64,000 nucleotides of DNA from Agromyces sp. H66 (GCF_004959775.1 NZ_SJZG01000014.1:25543-89542); one strand, 5' to 3'; positions 8,808 through 19,029 are shown, counted from the stretch's first letter. The notes: generated by a model not told the origin, from the letters alone. Made by a program: numbers and translations.

Positions 8808-9761
8808 TCAGGCGAGCACCGGAATCGGCATGGTGAACGGCGGCTCCTCGGCGACGGGCGGCGTCGCGGCATCCGCGATCCTGATGCCGGAGGCGTCGAG
8901 GCGTCGCGCGCTCTCGTCGGCGTCGATCCAGTCGAGCGCGGGGAAGGCGCCGAGCGGCACCACCGAGTGCAGCACGGTCGTGGGGTACACGTGCACGAGG
9001 TTGAACGCCCTCGCGCCGTCTCGCCCGCGCGTGCCGCCGACGGGAACGTTGAGGTCCTGCGTGTAGCAGCTCGCCGAGGCCACCGAGACCGGCACCCCCG
9101 CGAACGTCGCGGTCGACGAGTAGTGCAGGTGACCGGCGATGATCGAGCGGATGTCGCTGCCGGCGACGACCTCGGCGAGCCCCGCCTGGTCGCGAAGCTC
9201 CACCGAGACCGCGAGGTCGAGCACGCTCGGCACGGGCGGGTGGTGCATCGCGAGGATGGTGCCGTGCGGCGCCGGGATGGACAGCTCCTCGGCGAGCCAG
9301 TCGAGCTGCGCCGGCGCCACCTCGCCGTGGTGGTGCCCGGGCACCGTGGAATCGAGCGTGATGACGCGCAGGCCGTTGACGTCGTCGACGCGATCGACTG
9401 GCCGAGACCCTCCCATGCGGTCGTCGAGGAGGCCACGACGGAAGGCCGCGCGATCGTCGTGGTTGCCCATGACCCAGATCGCCTGCGCGCCGAGGCGCGC
9501 GGCCACGGGGTCGACGATGCGGCGGATGCGCTCGTAGGCGTCGGCCTCGCCGCGATCAGCCAGGTCGCCGGTGAAGACGATCGCCTCGGGCCGGGCTCCG
9601 GATGCCTCGAACTCGTCGAAGAGGGTGCGCAGGTGCTGCTCGCTCGAGACGCGATCGTAGAGCAGCCCGCCGCCTGCGAGCAGGTGCGTGTCGCTGATGT
9701 GGAGCAGGAAGTGGTCCGGCCGCGGGTATTCGGCCGTACGGGTGTTCACGTTTCGTCCCAT
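8808..9761 (-). CDS. CpdA-like metallophosphoesterase (3',5'-cyclic nucleotide phosphodiesterase type)
   Basis: A 317-residue calcineurin-like phosphoesterase. All metal-ligand motifs are present in order: ISDTHL (residues 22-27), TGDLADRG, MGNHDDR, an internal MHHPP and GHLHYS. The layout matches the CpdA/Icc class, which hydrolyses cAMP with a dinuclear metal centre. The true substrate is unproved. It converges on the Stealth gene with a three-base gap between stops. The sequence upstream of ATG 9761 has no strong SD. Confidence 0.85.
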   Translation of the reverse strand: MGRNVNTRTAEYPRPDHFLLHISDTHLLAGGGLLYDRVSSEQHLRTLFDEFEASGARPEAIVFTGDLADRGEADAYERIRRIVDPVAARLGAQAIWVMGNHDDRAAFRRGLLDDRMGGSRPVDRVDDVNGLRVITLDSTVPGHHHGEVAPAQLDWLAEELSIPAPHGTILAMHHPPVPSVLDLAVSVELRDQAGLAEVVAGSDIRSIIAGHLHYSSTATFAGVPVSVASASCYTQDLNVPVGGTRGRDGARAFNLVHVYPTTVLHSVVPLGAFPALDWIDADESARRLDASGIRIADAATPPVAEEPPFTMPIPVLA

Positions 9762-9901
9762 TCGATCGGTGAAGACGCGCGTCGACGGGCGTCGGGGGTA
9801 ACGCTAGCCGAACACGTGAATCTGAACGGTGAATGAATACGGCATGTGACGCGGTCGAAGAGACGGCGCGCTCGACACCGTCGGGTGCCGGCGCTTCAGC
9901 C

Positions 9902-10453
9902 TCATGGCTTGTCGGGCTTCTTCGTGTGCCCGGGCGGATCGGGGCGTCCGTTGCCGGTGTCGGGCGGGGGTTCGACCGTCGGGACCGGCTCGACCGGCAC
10001 GTCGTCGCCGGGATCGGTCGAGCCGTCGCCGGGTGTCGGCGGCGGGCTGCTCGGCGTGGGCGTCGGCGTCGGCCCCGGGCTGGGCAGGATCGGCGCGTAC
10101 GAGTTGGGCGCGCCCGGATCGGTCGAGGTCGGCCGCGGGGCGTCGCCGCCCCCGACGGCCTGGTCACCGGGCCCGGATCCGCCGGCGAACGAGATCAGCG
10201 CCACCGCGCCCCCGAGCATCGCCACGGTGGCCACCGTGGCCGAGACGATCAGCACATGCAGGCGCCGCTCGAACAGCCAGGCGCCGGCGGCGGTGAGGCG
10301 CGGCTCGAGCCACGCCACGATCGGAGCCGCCGCCGCGAGGAGCCGGGCCCGCCGGCTGCCGACCGGGGGCGCGGCGCGGCGCGCGTGGCGTCCGCGGGGT
10401 CGACGCAGCGGTTCGTCGGGTCGCCCCTGGCCGGGATCCTCCCCCTCGAACAC
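9902..10453 (-). CDS. Single-pass membrane protein with Pro/Thr-rich outer tail
   Basis: A 183-residue protein of unrecognised family. It has a basic cytoplasmic N-terminus with several Arg-rich patches and one transmembrane segment at about residues 66-89 (HVLIVSATVATVAMLGG). A low-complexity Pro/Thr/Gly/Asp tail of some 90 residues follows and ends in KKPDKP. The topology suggests the tail spans the cell wall. The gene lies downstream of the helicase gene on the same strand, with a gap of 128 bases. Function unknown. Confidence 0.7.
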   Translation of the reverse strand: MFEGEDPGQGRPDEPLRRPRGRHARRAAPPVGSRRARLLAAAAPIVAWLEPRLTAAGAWLFERRLHVLIVSATVATVAMLGGAVALISFAGGSGPGDQAVGGGDAPRPTSTDPGAPNSYAPILPSPGPTPTPTPSSPPPTPGDGSTDPGDDVPVEPVPTVEPPPDTGNGRPDPPGHTKKPDKP

Positions 10454-10581
10454 GTGCTCACCTCGCCTCGGACGCCACAGCTCACCCCATTCGGGGGGCG
10501 CGGCACCCTACGAGGATATTGGGCACGGCGGGTCGGCTCCATCCGCAGGTGACGGATGGTCAGGATTCGGGGCGCGGCCGG

Positions 10582-12414
10582 TCAGTGCTTGTGGCGAGGC
10601 TTCCGGAACGGCTTCCCATCGGCGTCCGGGGCGCCGCTCCGCGCCCCCGAGCGCGGGCGCTCGGTGCCACCCGTACGTCGGCCGGGACCGCCCGTGTCGC
10701 GCCGGAGCTCGATGAGGCGGCCCGAGATCCGGGTGCTCTCGAGCCGCTCCAGCGTTTCGCGCGGCAGGTCGGCCGGCAGCTCGACGAGCGAGAACTCTGG
10801 CCGGATCTGGATGGCCCCGAAGTCCTCGCGCTTGAGTCCGCCCTCGTTGGCGAGCGCCCCGACGATCTGCCGCGGCTCGACTCGGTGGCGCCTGCCGACG
10901 GCGATGCGGTACGTCGCCAACGAGGCGTCGCCGGCTCGGTGTCGGCGCTCGGGGCGGTCGCCGCGGTCCCGGTCGCCCCAGCCGCGCCCGTCGAGGCCGG
11001 GCCGCTCGTCGCGCTCACGCCGCGGCGGGCGCTCGGCACGCGCCGGGCGCTCGGGTTCCGGCTCGAGGAGGAGCGGCGACTCGCCCTGCGCCACCACCGC
11101 GAGCGCGGCCGCGACATCCGCCTCGGGGACGTCGTGGTGGCGCACGTAGTGGGCGATGATGTCGCGGAAGCCGTCGATCCTCTCGGTCTGCTCGAGCGCC
11201 GCGCTGATGCGGTCGTCGAAGCGGGCGAGGCGGGTGACGTTGACCTCGTCGACGCTCGGCAGGTGCATCTGCGTGATCGGCTGCTTCGTCGCCTTCTCGA
11301 TGCGGGCGAGCAGGCCCCGTTCGCGGGGGGTGACGAAGCTGATCGCGTCGCCCGTGCGACCGGCGCGGCCGGTGCGGCCGATGCGGTGCACGTACGGTTC
11401 GCTGTCGGTGGGGATGTCGAAGTTGACCACGTGGCTGATGCGCTCGACGTCGAGGCCGCGCGCCGCGACATCCGTGGCCACCAGGATGTCGAGCTTGCCC
11501 GACTTGAGTTGGTTCACGGTGCGCTCGCGCTGCGCCTGGGCGATGTCGCCGTTGATCGCGGCCGCCTCGTAGCCGCGGGCGCGGAGCTTCTCGGCGAGCT
11601 CCTCGGTGACGTTCTTCGTGCGGACGAAGACGATCATGCCCTCGAAGTTCTCGACCTCGAGGATGCGCGTGAGGGCATCCACCTTCTGCGCGTACGACAC
11701 GACGAGGTAGCGCTGCGTGATGTTCGCGGCGGTCTGGGTCTTCGTCTTGACCGTGATCTCCTCGGGGTCGTGCAGGTACTGCTGCGACATCCGGCGGATC
11801 GCGGCGGGCATGGTCGCCGAGAAGAGGGCGACCTGCTTGTCGTCGGGCGTGTCGGCGAGGATCGTCTCGACGTCCTCGGCGAAGCCCATCTTCAGCATCT
11901 CGTCGGCCTCGTCGAGCACGAGGTACTTGAGTTCCGAGAGATCGAGCGTGCCCTTGTCGAGGTGGTCCATGATGCGGCCCGGCGTGCCGACGACGATGTG
12001 CACGCCGCGGCGCAGCGCGGAGAGCTGCACGCCGTAGCCCTGGCCGCCGTAGACGGGCAGGATGTGCACGCCGCGCAGGTGCGCGGCGTACCGCTCGAAC
12101 GCCTCGCACACCTGCAACGCGAGCTCGCGGGTGGGGGCGAGCACGAGCGCCTGCGGGGTCTTCTGCGACACGTCGAGGCGTGCGAGGATCGGCAGCGCGA
12201 ACGCGGCGGTCTTGCCGGTGCCGGTCTGCGCGAGGCCCACGACGTCGCGGCCGGCGAGCAGGGTCGGGATGGTCGCCGCCTGGATCGCCGAGGGCGTCTC
12301 GTAGCCGACGTCGTCGAGCGCCTTCAGCACCGGACCCTCGAGGCCGAGGTCGGAGAACGTCGTGGCGGGCTGCTCGGGAGCCGCTGCCTCGACGGGAAGT
12401 TCGTCGGAAGTCAC
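10582..12414 (-). CDS. DEAD-box RNA helicase with DbpA-type RNA-binding domain
   Basis: A 610-residue ATP-dependent RNA helicase. The Q motif precedes AQTGTGKTAAF (motif I, about residue 62). LVLDEADEM (II), LFSATMP (III) and YVHRIGRTGRAGR (VI) follow. After an acidic/basic linker rich in ERPRR-type residues, the C-terminus holds a DbpA/CsdA RNA-binding fold (TYRIAVGRRH, then FSLVELP) and a basic Lys/His tail. This arrangement matches DeaD/CsdA-type proteins involved in ribosome assembly and cold growth. The start is GTG 12414 without a strong SD. Confidence 0.93.
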   Translation of the reverse strand: MTSDELPVEAAAPEQPATTFSDLGLEGPVLKALDDVGYETPSAIQAATIPTLLAGRDVVGLAQTGTGKTAAFALPILARLDVSQKTPQALVLAPTRELALQVCEAFERYAAHLRGVHILPVYGGQGYGVQLSALRRGVHIVVGTPGRIMDHLDKGTLDLSELKYLVLDEADEMLKMGFAEDVETILADTPDDKQVALFSATMPAAIRRMSQQYLHDPEEITVKTKTQTAANITQRYLVVSYAQKVDALTRILEVENFEGMIVFVRTKNVTEELAEKLRARGYEAAAINGDIAQAQRERTVNQLKSGKLDILVATDVAARGLDVERISHVVNFDIPTDSEPYVHRIGRTGRAGRTGDAISFVTPRERGLLARIEKATKQPITQMHLPSVDEVNVTRLARFDDRISAALEQTERIDGFRDIIAHYVRHHDVPEADVAAALAVVAQGESPLLLEPEPERPARAERPPRRERDERPGLDGRGWGDRDRGDRPERRHRAGDASLATYRIAVGRRHRVEPRQIVGALANEGGLKREDFGAIQIRPEFSLVELPADLPRETLERLESTRISGRLIELRRDTGGPGRRTGGTERPRSGARSGAPDADGKPFRKPRHKH

Positions 12415-12500
12415 CCTTCAGGGTAGACCGTGCGGCTGGGAGCGCGTCGGGCGGACATGCCGGTGCGACGCGCGCGAGCGGTCGCGGTGTGCGCGCGTGC

Positions 12501-12665
12501 CTATCGCTTCGCGCGAGCCGCGCGTTGCCGCAGGATGCCGAAGATGACCGTGCCCACGACCAGCACGATGCCGATCACACCCAGCCAGAGGAGGCCCTCG
12601 AGCGCGAAGCCGACGATCGCCAGCACCAGCCATACCACGAGCAGAATCACCAGCACAGTCCACAT
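12501..12665 (-). CDS. Small hydrophobic membrane protein
   Basis: A 54-residue protein beginning MWTVLVILLVVWLVL with two transmembrane stretches (about residues 3-20 and 24-43) and a basic Arg/Lys tail. It resembles the short 'hydrophobic protein' family widespread in actinobacteria, often beside stress or housekeeping genes. ATG 12665 and TAG 12501 define it. The function is unknown; the tail orientation predicts a cytoplasmic C-terminus. Confidence 0.75.
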   Translation of the reverse strand: MWTVLVILLVVWLVLAIVGFALEGLLWLGVIGIVLVVGTVIFGILRQRAARAKR

Positions 12666-12743
12666 ATTTCCACCGTACGCCTGCCGGACCGCGAACGGGT
12701 CGAACGCGAGCGGGGAATCGCGACGCGGAACCCGGCTCGTCGG

Positions 12744-13682
12744 CTACGCCCAGGGGCGGGCGCCTCGAGCAGCCCAGTACCGGGCCGGGTCCTCGGCGAG
12801 GGCGACGAGCGCCGCGGTATCCGTCGCGGGAGCTCGCGCGGCGAGGTTCGAGTCGAGCTGAGCGGTGGTGACCGCCCCCGAGAGCACCATGTCGCACCAG
12901 GGCCGCGAGCGCGCCGCCCCGATCGCGAACGCGTCGAGCGACTGGCCGTCGGCGGCGGCGAGCGCGGCCGCATCGGGCTGGTCTCCCGCGGGGGTCAGTC
13001 GGCCGTTCCCGACCGCCTCCTTCACCACGACGAGCCAGCCGGCATCGTGGGCGCGGACGAGTGCCGGTTCCGCCGACGGCTCGAGGAGGTTCCACGTCGC
13101 CTGCACCGCGGTGAACGGCGTGTCGGGCAGCTCACGCGCCGCGTCGAGCACCTCGCCCTGGCCGGGCCCGCTCGTCGAGACGCCCACCCTGACACCGGAC
13201 GCCGCGAGTTCCCGCAGCCGGTCGAGCAGCGCCGCATCGGCGAGCGCCGGGCTGTCGGGCGTCAGGGAGTGCACGAGGTACACGTCGGGCGGGCCGCCGA
13301 GCGCCGCGACCGTCTCGGGCCACTGCCGGTCGAGCATCGCGAGCGAGTGCTCCTTGCGCTCGTGCACCTCGGCGTCGATGCGCCAGTCACCCACGTAGGC
13401 GTAGCCCGACTTGGACTCGATCGTCAGCTCGGCGCGGCGATCGGGGTGCGCCGCGAGCCACGACCCGAGGAACTCCTCCGCCCGACCGTACGACCTGGCC
13501 GCATCGAGGAAGCGGATGCCGCGTGCCCACGCCGCGTCGAGCAGCGCGTGCGCCCGTCGCCGCAGCGCCTCGATGCTCCGGTCGCCGCCGAGATCGGCGG
13601 CCCGACCCGCCGTGATGTACGCCGGACGCCCGACCGCGGCGAGTCCGAGGCCCAACGGGGCGAGTGCGGGACGTTCGTGCAC
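12744..13682 (-). CDS. Aldo/keto reductase family protein
   Basis: About 312 residues with an AKR-like TIM barrel. GLGLAAVGRPAYI opens the barrel. 'FLDAARSYG' has the catalytic Asp and Tyr, ESKSGYAYVGDW contains the Lys-bearing strand, and VYLVHSL has the His. NADPH-dependent carbonyl reduction is expected; the family also includes sugar-type dehydrogenases. The start is uncertain. GTG 13682 places the first barrel strand right after the start as in relatives; an upstream ATG at 13736 or 13781 would add poorly conserved residues. No convincing SD is seen at any of them. Confidence 0.78.
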   Translation of the reverse strand: MHERPALAPLGLGLAAVGRPAYITAGRAADLGGDRSIEALRRRAHALLDAAWARGIRFLDAARSYGRAEEFLGSWLAAHPDRRAELTIESKSGYAYVGDWRIDAEVHERKEHSLAMLDRQWPETVAALGGPPDVYLVHSLTPDSPALADAALLDRLRELAASGVRVGVSTSGPGQGEVLDAARELPDTPFTAVQATWNLLEPSAEPALVRAHDAGWLVVVKEAVGNGRLTPAGDQPDAAALAAADGQSLDAFAIGAARSRPWCDMVLSGAVTTAQLDSNLAARAPATDTAALVALAEDPARYWAARGARPWA

Positions 13683-13882
13683 GTGGCGCAGCCCATCTCG
13701 GGAGAAACATCGCCGGACCTGCGATTCTTCCTGCATTTCAACAGCAACGCAGATATCGGCGCCTGGGCACGCTCCTCCCAAGGTGGCCCAGTCTGCGGCA
13801 TCCGACCGTCGACCGCAAGGGGTCGCGGAACAGGTTGGAATCGGGAAGAGTGGGCGGTTCGCGATCGAAGAGGAGGAGCCCG

Positions 13883-14170
13883 ATGCTCACACTGACCGAT
13901 AACGCCAGCACTGCTGTCAAGGAGATCGTCGAGCGGAGTGGTGCGGCCGGCGAGGCCGGACTGCGCATCGACGCCGACGACGCCGCGGCCACGGATTTCG
14001 CCGTGGCGATCGTGCCGACGCCGCTCGAGCACGACACGGTGGTCGAGCAGGACGGCGCACGCGTCTACCTCGGCGAGAACGCGGCCCAGGCGCTCGATGA
14101 CAAGACCCTCGACGCGCGCGTCTCGGAGGACGGCCGCGTCGCGTTCGACCTCCTGCATCAGCAGTCCTGA
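13883..14170 (+). CDS. HesB/IscA-like protein lacking cysteines
   Basis: A 95-residue protein of the iron-sulfur biosynthesis (HesB-like) superfamily. Recognisable parts are LTLTDNASTAVKEIVER at the start and DGARVYLGENAAQALDDKTLDA in the middle. It has no cysteine at all, so it cannot be an A-type Fe-S carrier in the usual way; such Cys-less versions are common in actinobacteria and uncharacterised. AGGAGGAG lies upstream of ATG 13883. A strong hairpin follows the stop. Confidence 0.8.
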   Translation: MLTLTDNASTAVKEIVERSGAAGEAGLRIDADDAAATDFAVAIVPTPLEHDTVVEQDGARVYLGENAAQALDDKTLDARVSEDGRVAFDLLHQQS

Positions 14171-14182
14171 CACCGCACGACG

Positions 14183-14219
14183 ACGGCGGGCCGGCAGATT
14201 CGATCTGCCGGCCCGCCGT
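14183..14219. terminator. Two-way 17-bp hairpin terminator
   Basis: Arms 14183-14199 and 14203-14219 are perfect complements of 17 bp around the triloop TCG. It separates the HesB-like gene (+) from the end of the importer operon (-), so it probably stops transcription from both sides. No long T-run is present on either side. Confidence 0.8.
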
Positions 14220-14232
14220 TCGGTGCAGGGGA

Positions 14233-15273
14233 TCAGAAGTCGAAGTCCCCGATGTTCTCGGCGTCGAAGACGTACGGGTCGCCGAGGAGCACGGTGGCGT
14301 CGGGGCCGACCTCGTAGTCGCCGAGCTTGCCGGCCTCGAAGGTGTCGCCCTCCTCACCGGTGATCTCGCCCTCGATGAGGGCCTTGGCCGCGTACGCCGC
14401 CAGGTAGCCCAGGTCGGCCGGGTTCCAGAGCGCGAACGCGGTCACGGTGCCGTCCTCGACGTACTCGCGCATCTGGTTCGGGGTGCCCAGGCCGGTCAGG
14501 GCGACCTGCCCCTTGTACTCCGAGGTCGACAGGTACCGGGCCGCGGCCGCGATGCCGACCGTGGTGGGCGAGACGATGCCCTTCAGCTCGGGGTAGGTCT
14601 GCAGGAGGGCGGCCGTCTTGTCGAACGACGTCTGGTCGTCGTCGTCGCCGTAGACCGTCTCGACGAGTTCGATGTCGGGGTGGTTGGCGGCGAGCTCCTC
14701 CTCCATGAGCTCGATCCACGCGTTCTGGTTCGTCGCGTTCGCCGACGCCGAGAGGATCGCGATCTGGCCGGCGCCGCCGATCTGCTCGGCGATGAGGTCG
14801 ACCTGGATCTTCGCGATGCCCTCGGCGGTCGCCTGGTTGATGAACAGGTCGCGGCACTCGGGGTTGGTGTCGGAGTCGAACGTGACGACCTTGACGCCGG
14901 CGTCGCGTGCCTCGTCGAGTGCGTCGCAGATCGCCTCGGGGTCGTTGGCCGACACCACGAGGGCGCCCACGCCCTGCTGCGCGGCCGTCTGGATGAAGCT
15001 GACCTGCGAGGTCGGGGATGCCTCGGACGGGCCGACCTCGGCGAACTCGCCGCCGAACTCCTCGACCGCCTCGGTTCCGCCAGCCGACGAGGTGTCGAAA
15101 TACGGGTTGCCGAGGTTCTTGGGCAGGAACGTGACCGACAGGTCGGCGTCGCCGCCGCCCTCCCCGCCGCCGTTGTCTCCGCCCGAGGCGCACCCCGTGA
15201 GGGTGAGCGCGGCGGCGGCGGCCATCGCGGTGAGCGCCATGCCGAGACGGCGCGTGCGGTGCTGAGTGAACAT
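14233..15273 (-). CDS. rhaS: Rhamnose-type ABC transporter substrate-binding lipoprotein RhaS
   Basis: A 346-residue sugar-binding lipoprotein of the CUT2 class with lipobox LTGC near residue 26. The core closely follows known RhaS sequences: FLPKNLGNPYFD, ANDPEAICDAL, VTFDSDTNPECRDLFIN, ILSASANATNQN, SPTTVGIAAAARY and GLGTPNQMREYV. It should deliver L-rhamnose or a similar deoxysugar to the permeases. GGAAGGA precedes ATG 15273. It is the last gene of the four-gene operon and is 61 bp from the permease. An AI-2 (Lsr-type) ligand is the main alternative. Confidence 0.88.
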   Translation of the reverse strand: MFTQHRTRRLGMALTAMAAAAALTLTGCASGGDNGGGEGGGDADLSVTFLPKNLGNPYFDTSSAGGTEAVEEFGGEFAEVGPSEASPTSQVSFIQTAAQQGVGALVVSANDPEAICDALDEARDAGVKVVTFDSDTNPECRDLFINQATAEGIAKIQVDLIAEQIGGAGQIAILSASANATNQNAWIELMEEELAANHPDIELVETVYGDDDDQTSFDKTAALLQTYPELKGIVSPTTVGIAAAARYLSTSEYKGQVALTGLGTPNQMREYVEDGTVTAFALWNPADLGYLAAYAAKALIEGEITGEEGDTFEAGKLGDYEVGPDATVLLGDPYVFDAENIGDFDF

Positions 15274-15334
15274 CGTTGTTTCCTTCCGTGGTGCCGGTGA
15301 CCGGACTGTGATGCAGGGTGTTGGGTGTGCAGGG

Positions 15335-16411
15335 TCAGGGCGACGGTGGGGATGCCGCGCTTGCCCCCTTCTTCTTCCCGATCGCCGAGATCCGCCGACG
15401 GCGGAGCCAGGCGAGGAGGCTGGCGGACACCACCGAGAGCACGAGGAGCACTCCGGTGATGACGTTGATGATGTCGCTGGTGACTCCGGCGAGACGGAGG
15501 GCGCTGCCGAGCGTGCCGATGAGCAGCACACCGGCGATGACGCCGTGCAGGGCCCCGCGGCCGCCGAAGATCGAGACGCCGCCGAGCAGGACCGCGGCGA
15601 TGACCTGCAGCTCCATTCCGGTGGCATTGTCGCCGCGGGCGTTGCTGTAGAGCAGCGTGAAGTAGACGCCCGCGAACCCGGCCACGGTTCCGCTGAGGAT
15701 GAAGAGCAGGAACTTGGTGCGGCCGACGTCCACGCCCGAGAATGCGGCAGCCTCCGTGTTCAGGCCGATGGCGTAGAGCGAGCGGCCGAAGGGCGTGAAG
15801 TGCAGGAGGATCGCGAAGCCGATCGCGAGCACCGCGAACGGGATCATGATGCCGGGGATCGGGGTGCCGGGGATGTTCTCCTTGGCCAGGTCCGTCCAGA
15901 ACTCGGGGAACTCGGTGATGGCGGTCGTGCCGAGCAGGCCCACGGCGATGCCGCGGAACAGGGCGAGCGTACCGATGGTCACCGCGAGCGATGGCAGGCC
16001 GACGACGGTGATCAGGAACCCGTTGACCACTCCCGCGAGCGTGCCGACGAGGATCGCCGTGACCGCGGCGAGCGCGAACGGCCAGCCGGCCTGCGTGAGG
16101 ATGCCGGTCATCACGCTCGAGAGCCCGACGACGCTCGCGACCGAGAGGTCGATCTCCTCGGTGACGATGATGAGCGTCATGGGCAGGGCGATCAGGAGGA
16201 TCGGGGCGATGTCGCGCAGCAGGTAGGTCACGGTGAGCGGGCTGTCGAAGTTCGGCACGACGGCGAGGGCGACGGCGATGACCGCGAGCAGCAGCCCGAT
16301 GATGGCGGCCTCGCGGTTGACGAGGAGTCGCCGCCACGGCGAGTGCGAGTACGCCTCGTAGGTGCGCGTGGTCCGGGTGTCCGGCGCGGGTGCGGGTGCC
16401 GTGGCGGTCAT
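15335..16411 (-). CDS. rhaQ: Rhamnose-type ABC permease (second subunit)
   Basis: A 358-residue CUT2 permease (BPD_transp_2) with about nine to ten membrane helices. '[15 protein letters not shown]' is the hallmark sequence of the family, and [15 protein letters not shown] lies in the cytoplasmic loop that contacts the ATPase. A 35-residue Pro/Thr-rich cytoplasmic lead precedes the first helix. ATG 16411 overlaps the stop of the preceding permease as ATGA. The P/Q naming follows operon position only. Confidence 0.82.
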   Translation of the reverse strand: MTATAPAPAPDTRTTRTYEAYSHSPWRRLLVNREAAIIGLLLAVIAVALAVVPNFDSPLTVTYLLRDIAPILLIALPMTLIIVTEEIDLSVASVVGLSSVMTGILTQAGWPFALAAVTAILVGTLAGVVNGFLITVVGLPSLAVTIGTLALFRGIAVGLLGTTAITEFPEFWTDLAKENIPGTPIPGIMIPFAVLAIGFAILLHFTPFGRSLYAIGLNTEAAAFSGVDVGRTKFLLFILSGTVAGFAGVYFTLLYSNARGDNATGMELQVIAAVLLGGVSIFGGRGALHGVIAGVLLIGTLGSALRLAGVTSDIINVITGVLLVLSVVSASLLAWLRRRRISAIGKKKGASAASPPSP

Positions 16412-17448
16412 CGGCCTTCCTCCCTGATCTCGAGGAGCTTGCGGGATTGCCGGAGCGCGAGCACCCGGTCGAGCACGATCGCGCCGATGATGAGCGCGCC
16501 GAGGACCGCGCGCTGCCAGAAGTCCTGGATGCCGAGGATGGGCAGGGCGCGGTTGATGGTGAGCAGCAGGTACGCCCCGATCGCGGCGCCCCAGACGGTG
16601 CCGACGCCGCCGGAGATCGCCACGCCGCCGATGACGGCCGCGCCGATGGCCTGGAACTCCCAGCCGGTTCCGGCGGCGGAGCTCACCGTGCCGTAGCGGG
16701 CGGCGTAGAGCACCCCGGCGAAGCCCGAGAGCGCGCCGCTGACGACGAAGGCGGTGATGATGCGGCGCGTCACGGGCAGGCCGTAGAGGTGCGCCGCGGC
16801 GGGATCCGACCCGATCGCGTAGAACTCGCGCCCGCTGCGGAGGTTGCGCAGCACCCACGCCGCGATGACGAGCACGACGACTGCGACGATCGTGAGGATC
16901 GGGATGTACAGGATCTGGCCGGTCCCGAGCCCGCGGAACGCGGCGGGCAGGTCGGACGCGTTGATGCGGTCGCTCCCGGCCCACGCGACGTTGACGCCAC
17001 GGTAGATGTACAGGGTGCCGAGGGTGATCACGAGCGCGGGGACCTTCGCGAGCGCGATGAGCGCGCCATTGACCAGACCGAGCATGCCGCCGATGATGAT
17101 GCCCGCGAGGAACACGGCGATGATCGGAATGCCGGGCACGTCGATGAACAGCCGCCCGGTGAGGTAGGCCGTCAGCCCGAGCACGGAGCCGACCGAGAGG
17201 TCGATGTTCCGGGTGAAGATGACGATGGCCTGGCCGACCGCGACGAGCAGGAGGAGCGACGGGGTGAGCAGCAGGTCGCGGAAGCCGTCGGCGGAGAACA
17301 GGAAGTTCGGGTTGCGGAGGGTCGCGGCGATGACCACGAGCAGGAGCGCGATGACGATGGCGGTCTCGCGCGCCTTGAACAGGTGCGAGACGGCGCGCGT
17401 CGCCGGCGACGGGGTGGGCTTGGCGGGCGGGGCGGCGGTCGCGGTCAC
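16408..17448 (-). CDS. rhaP: Rhamnose-type ABC permease (first subunit)
   Basis: A 346-residue CUT2 permease. [16 protein letters not shown] is the family signature, and '[15 protein letters not shown]' is the coupling-loop region. The GTG start at 17448 overlaps the TGA of the ATPase gene (17445-17448), implying coupled translation. It ends with a charged cytoplasmic tail ([14 protein letters not shown]). It pairs with the next permease as a heterodimeric channel. Confidence 0.82.
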   Translation of the reverse strand: MTATAAPPAKPTPSPATRAVSHLFKARETAIVIALLLVVIAATLRNPNFLFSADGFRDLLLTPSLLLLVAVGQAIVIFTRNIDLSVGSVLGLTAYLTGRLFIDVPGIPIIAVFLAGIIIGGMLGLVNGALIALAKVPALVITLGTLYIYRGVNVAWAGSDRINASDLPAAFRGLGTGQILYIPILTIVAVVVLVIAAWVLRNLRSGREFYAIGSDPAAAHLYGLPVTRRIITAFVVSGALSGFAGVLYAARYGTVSSAAGTGWEFQAIGAAVIGGVAISGGVGTVWGAAIGAYLLLTINRALPILGIQDFWQRAVLGALIIGAIVLDRVLALRQSRKLLEIREEGR

Positions 17449-18974
17449 TTCGCGTCCTCCTTCTCGGCGGTGGCGGCGAACATGACGGCTTCGGGGGTGG
17501 CCTCGGCGCGCGGGAACTCGCCCGTGAGGTATCCCTCGCGCATCACGAGCACGCGGTCGGCCATGCCGAGGACCTCCGGCAGCTCCGACGAGATCATGAG
17601 GATCGCCATGCCCTGCTGGGCGAGTTCGGAGAGCAGGCGGTGCACCTCGGCCTTGGTGCCGACGTCGATTCCGCGCGTGGGTTCGTCGACGATGAGCACC
17701 TTCGGTCGGGTCGCGAGCCACTTGCCGAGCACGAGCTTCTGCTGGTTGCCGCCCGACAGCGTGCCCGCCTCGGCGTCGAGCGCCGCGGTCTTCACCTCGA
17801 GGCGGCTGGCCCACACCGCGGCCGCGGCATTCTCGGCCCGGTTGGTCAGGAGCCCGGCCGTTGCGAGCGAATCGCGGATGGCGAGGGTGACGTTGCGCGA
17901 GACGGACTCGTCGAGCACGAGGCCCTGCTTGCGGCGGTCCTCGGGCACGAGGGCGAGGCCGCGCGCCATGGCGACGCGGGGGTTGCCTTTGGGCAGTGCC
18001 CGGCCGCCGAGCCGGACCGAACCCGACTCGTACGGGTCGACGCCGAAGATCGCGCGGGCGACCTCGCTGCGGCCGGCTCCCACGAGGCCCGCGAGACCCA
18101 CGATCTCGCCGGCGCGGACGGTGAAGCCGATGTCGTGGAAGACGCCCGTGCGGGTGAGGCCCTCGACGACGAGCACGTCGTCGCCGACCTCGGCCGGCAG
18201 CTTCGGGAACAGCTCGGCGACATCCCGCCCGACCATCTGGCGCACGAGCTCGTCGACGCTGGTCTCGGCGATCGACTCGGTGGCGATGTAGCTGCCGTCG
18301 CGCATGACCGTGACCGTGTCGCAGAGCGCGAAGACCTCGTCGAACCGATGCGAGATGAACATCAGCGCGCGGCCCTCGTCGCGCAGGCTCCGCGCGACCG
18401 CGAAGAGCCGCTCGACCTCGACGCCCGAGAGTGCCGCGGTCGGCTCGTCCATGATCAGCACCCGGGCGTCGAGTGAGATGGCCTTGGCGATCTCGATGAT
18501 CTGCTGATCGGCGATCGAGAGGCCCTCGGTGATCCGATCGGGATCCATCGACACGCCGAGCCGCGCGAAGATCTCCGTCGCCTCGGCCCGCATCGCCTTC
18601 CGGTCGATGCGGCCGAATCGGTTGGTCGGCTGACGGCCCATGAAGATGTTCTCGGTGACCGAGAGGTCGGGGAAGAGCGTGGGCTCCTGGTAGATCACCG
18701 CGATGCCGGCCGCCTTCGACTGCGCGGTCGTGTGGAAGTCGACCTCCTCGCCCCGGAGGCGGAAGCTGCCGGCATCTCGCCGGTAGAGGCCGGCGATGAT
18801 CTTCACGAGCGTGGACTTGCCCGCGCCGTTCTCGCCGATGAGCGCGTGGATGGAGCCCTGCTCGAGCGTGATGGTGCCGGAGCGCAGGGCGACCACGGCG
18901 CCGAACGACTTCACGACCTTCGACAACTCGAGCGCGGGCGGCGCGGGGGGCGATGCGGCGATCTCCACGGGCAC
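17445..18974 (-). CDS. rhaT: Rhamnose-type ABC importer ATPase, two nucleotide-binding domains
   Basis: A 509-residue tandem ATPase of the sugar-import CUT2 class. Domain 1 has Walker [10 protein letters not shown], Walker [12 protein letters not shown] and an atypical signature region GLSIADQQ. Domain 2 has GLVGAGRSE in place of a full Walker A, LSGGNQQK and [12 protein letters not shown], as usual for RbsA-like proteins. The start is set at GTG 18974, because AAGGAGG lies directly upstream; the in-frame ATG 18998 would place that SD inside the coding region. First gene of the operon. Confidence 0.88.
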   Translation of the reverse strand: MPVEIAASPPAPPALELSKVVKSFGAVVALRSGTITLEQGSIHALIGENGAGKSTLVKIIAGLYRRDAGSFRLRGEEVDFHTTAQSKAAGIAVIYQEPTLFPDLSVTENIFMGRQPTNRFGRIDRKAMRAEATEIFARLGVSMDPDRITEGLSIADQQIIEIAKAISLDARVLIMDEPTAALSGVEVERLFAVARSLRDEGRALMFISHRFDEVFALCDTVTVMRDGSYIATESIAETSVDELVRQMVGRDVAELFPKLPAEVGDDVLVVEGLTRTGVFHDIGFTVRAGEIVGLAGLVGAGRSEVARAIFGVDPYESGSVRLGGRALPKGNPRVAMARGLALVPEDRRKQGLVLDESVSRNVTLAIRDSLATAGLLTNRAENAAAAVWASRLEVKTAALDAEAGTLSGGNQQKLVLGKWLATRPKVLIVDEPTRGIDVGTKAEVHRLLSELAQQGMAILMISSELPEVLGMADRVLVMREGYLTGEFPRAEATPEAVMFAATAEKEDAK

Positions 18975-19000
18975 GTCCTCCTCCTTGAGGTGAAACACAA

Positions 19001-19014
19001 ATGAATCGATTCAT
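19001..19014. promoter_or_regulatory. LacI-type operator, perfect 14-bp palindrome
   Basis: ATGAATCGATTCAT is its own reverse complement and lies between the divergent importer operon and the LacI-family gene, just downstream of the importer promoter. Its even symmetry with a central CG is typical of LacI-family operators. Binding by the adjacent regulator would block transcription of the transporter. Confidence 0.8.
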
Positions 19015-19029
19015 GTACGATTCAGGCAT

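Noticed and set aside
10519..12426. Long plus-strand frame opposite the DEAD-box helicase
   Set aside because: All helicase motifs lie on the minus strand. The plus frame is repetitive and charged without recognisable features.
14233..18974. Annotation as an AI-2 (Lsr) importer
   Set aside because: Gene order is compatible, but the binding protein follows RhaS in several specific stretches and no lsrK, lsrF or lsrG gene is close.
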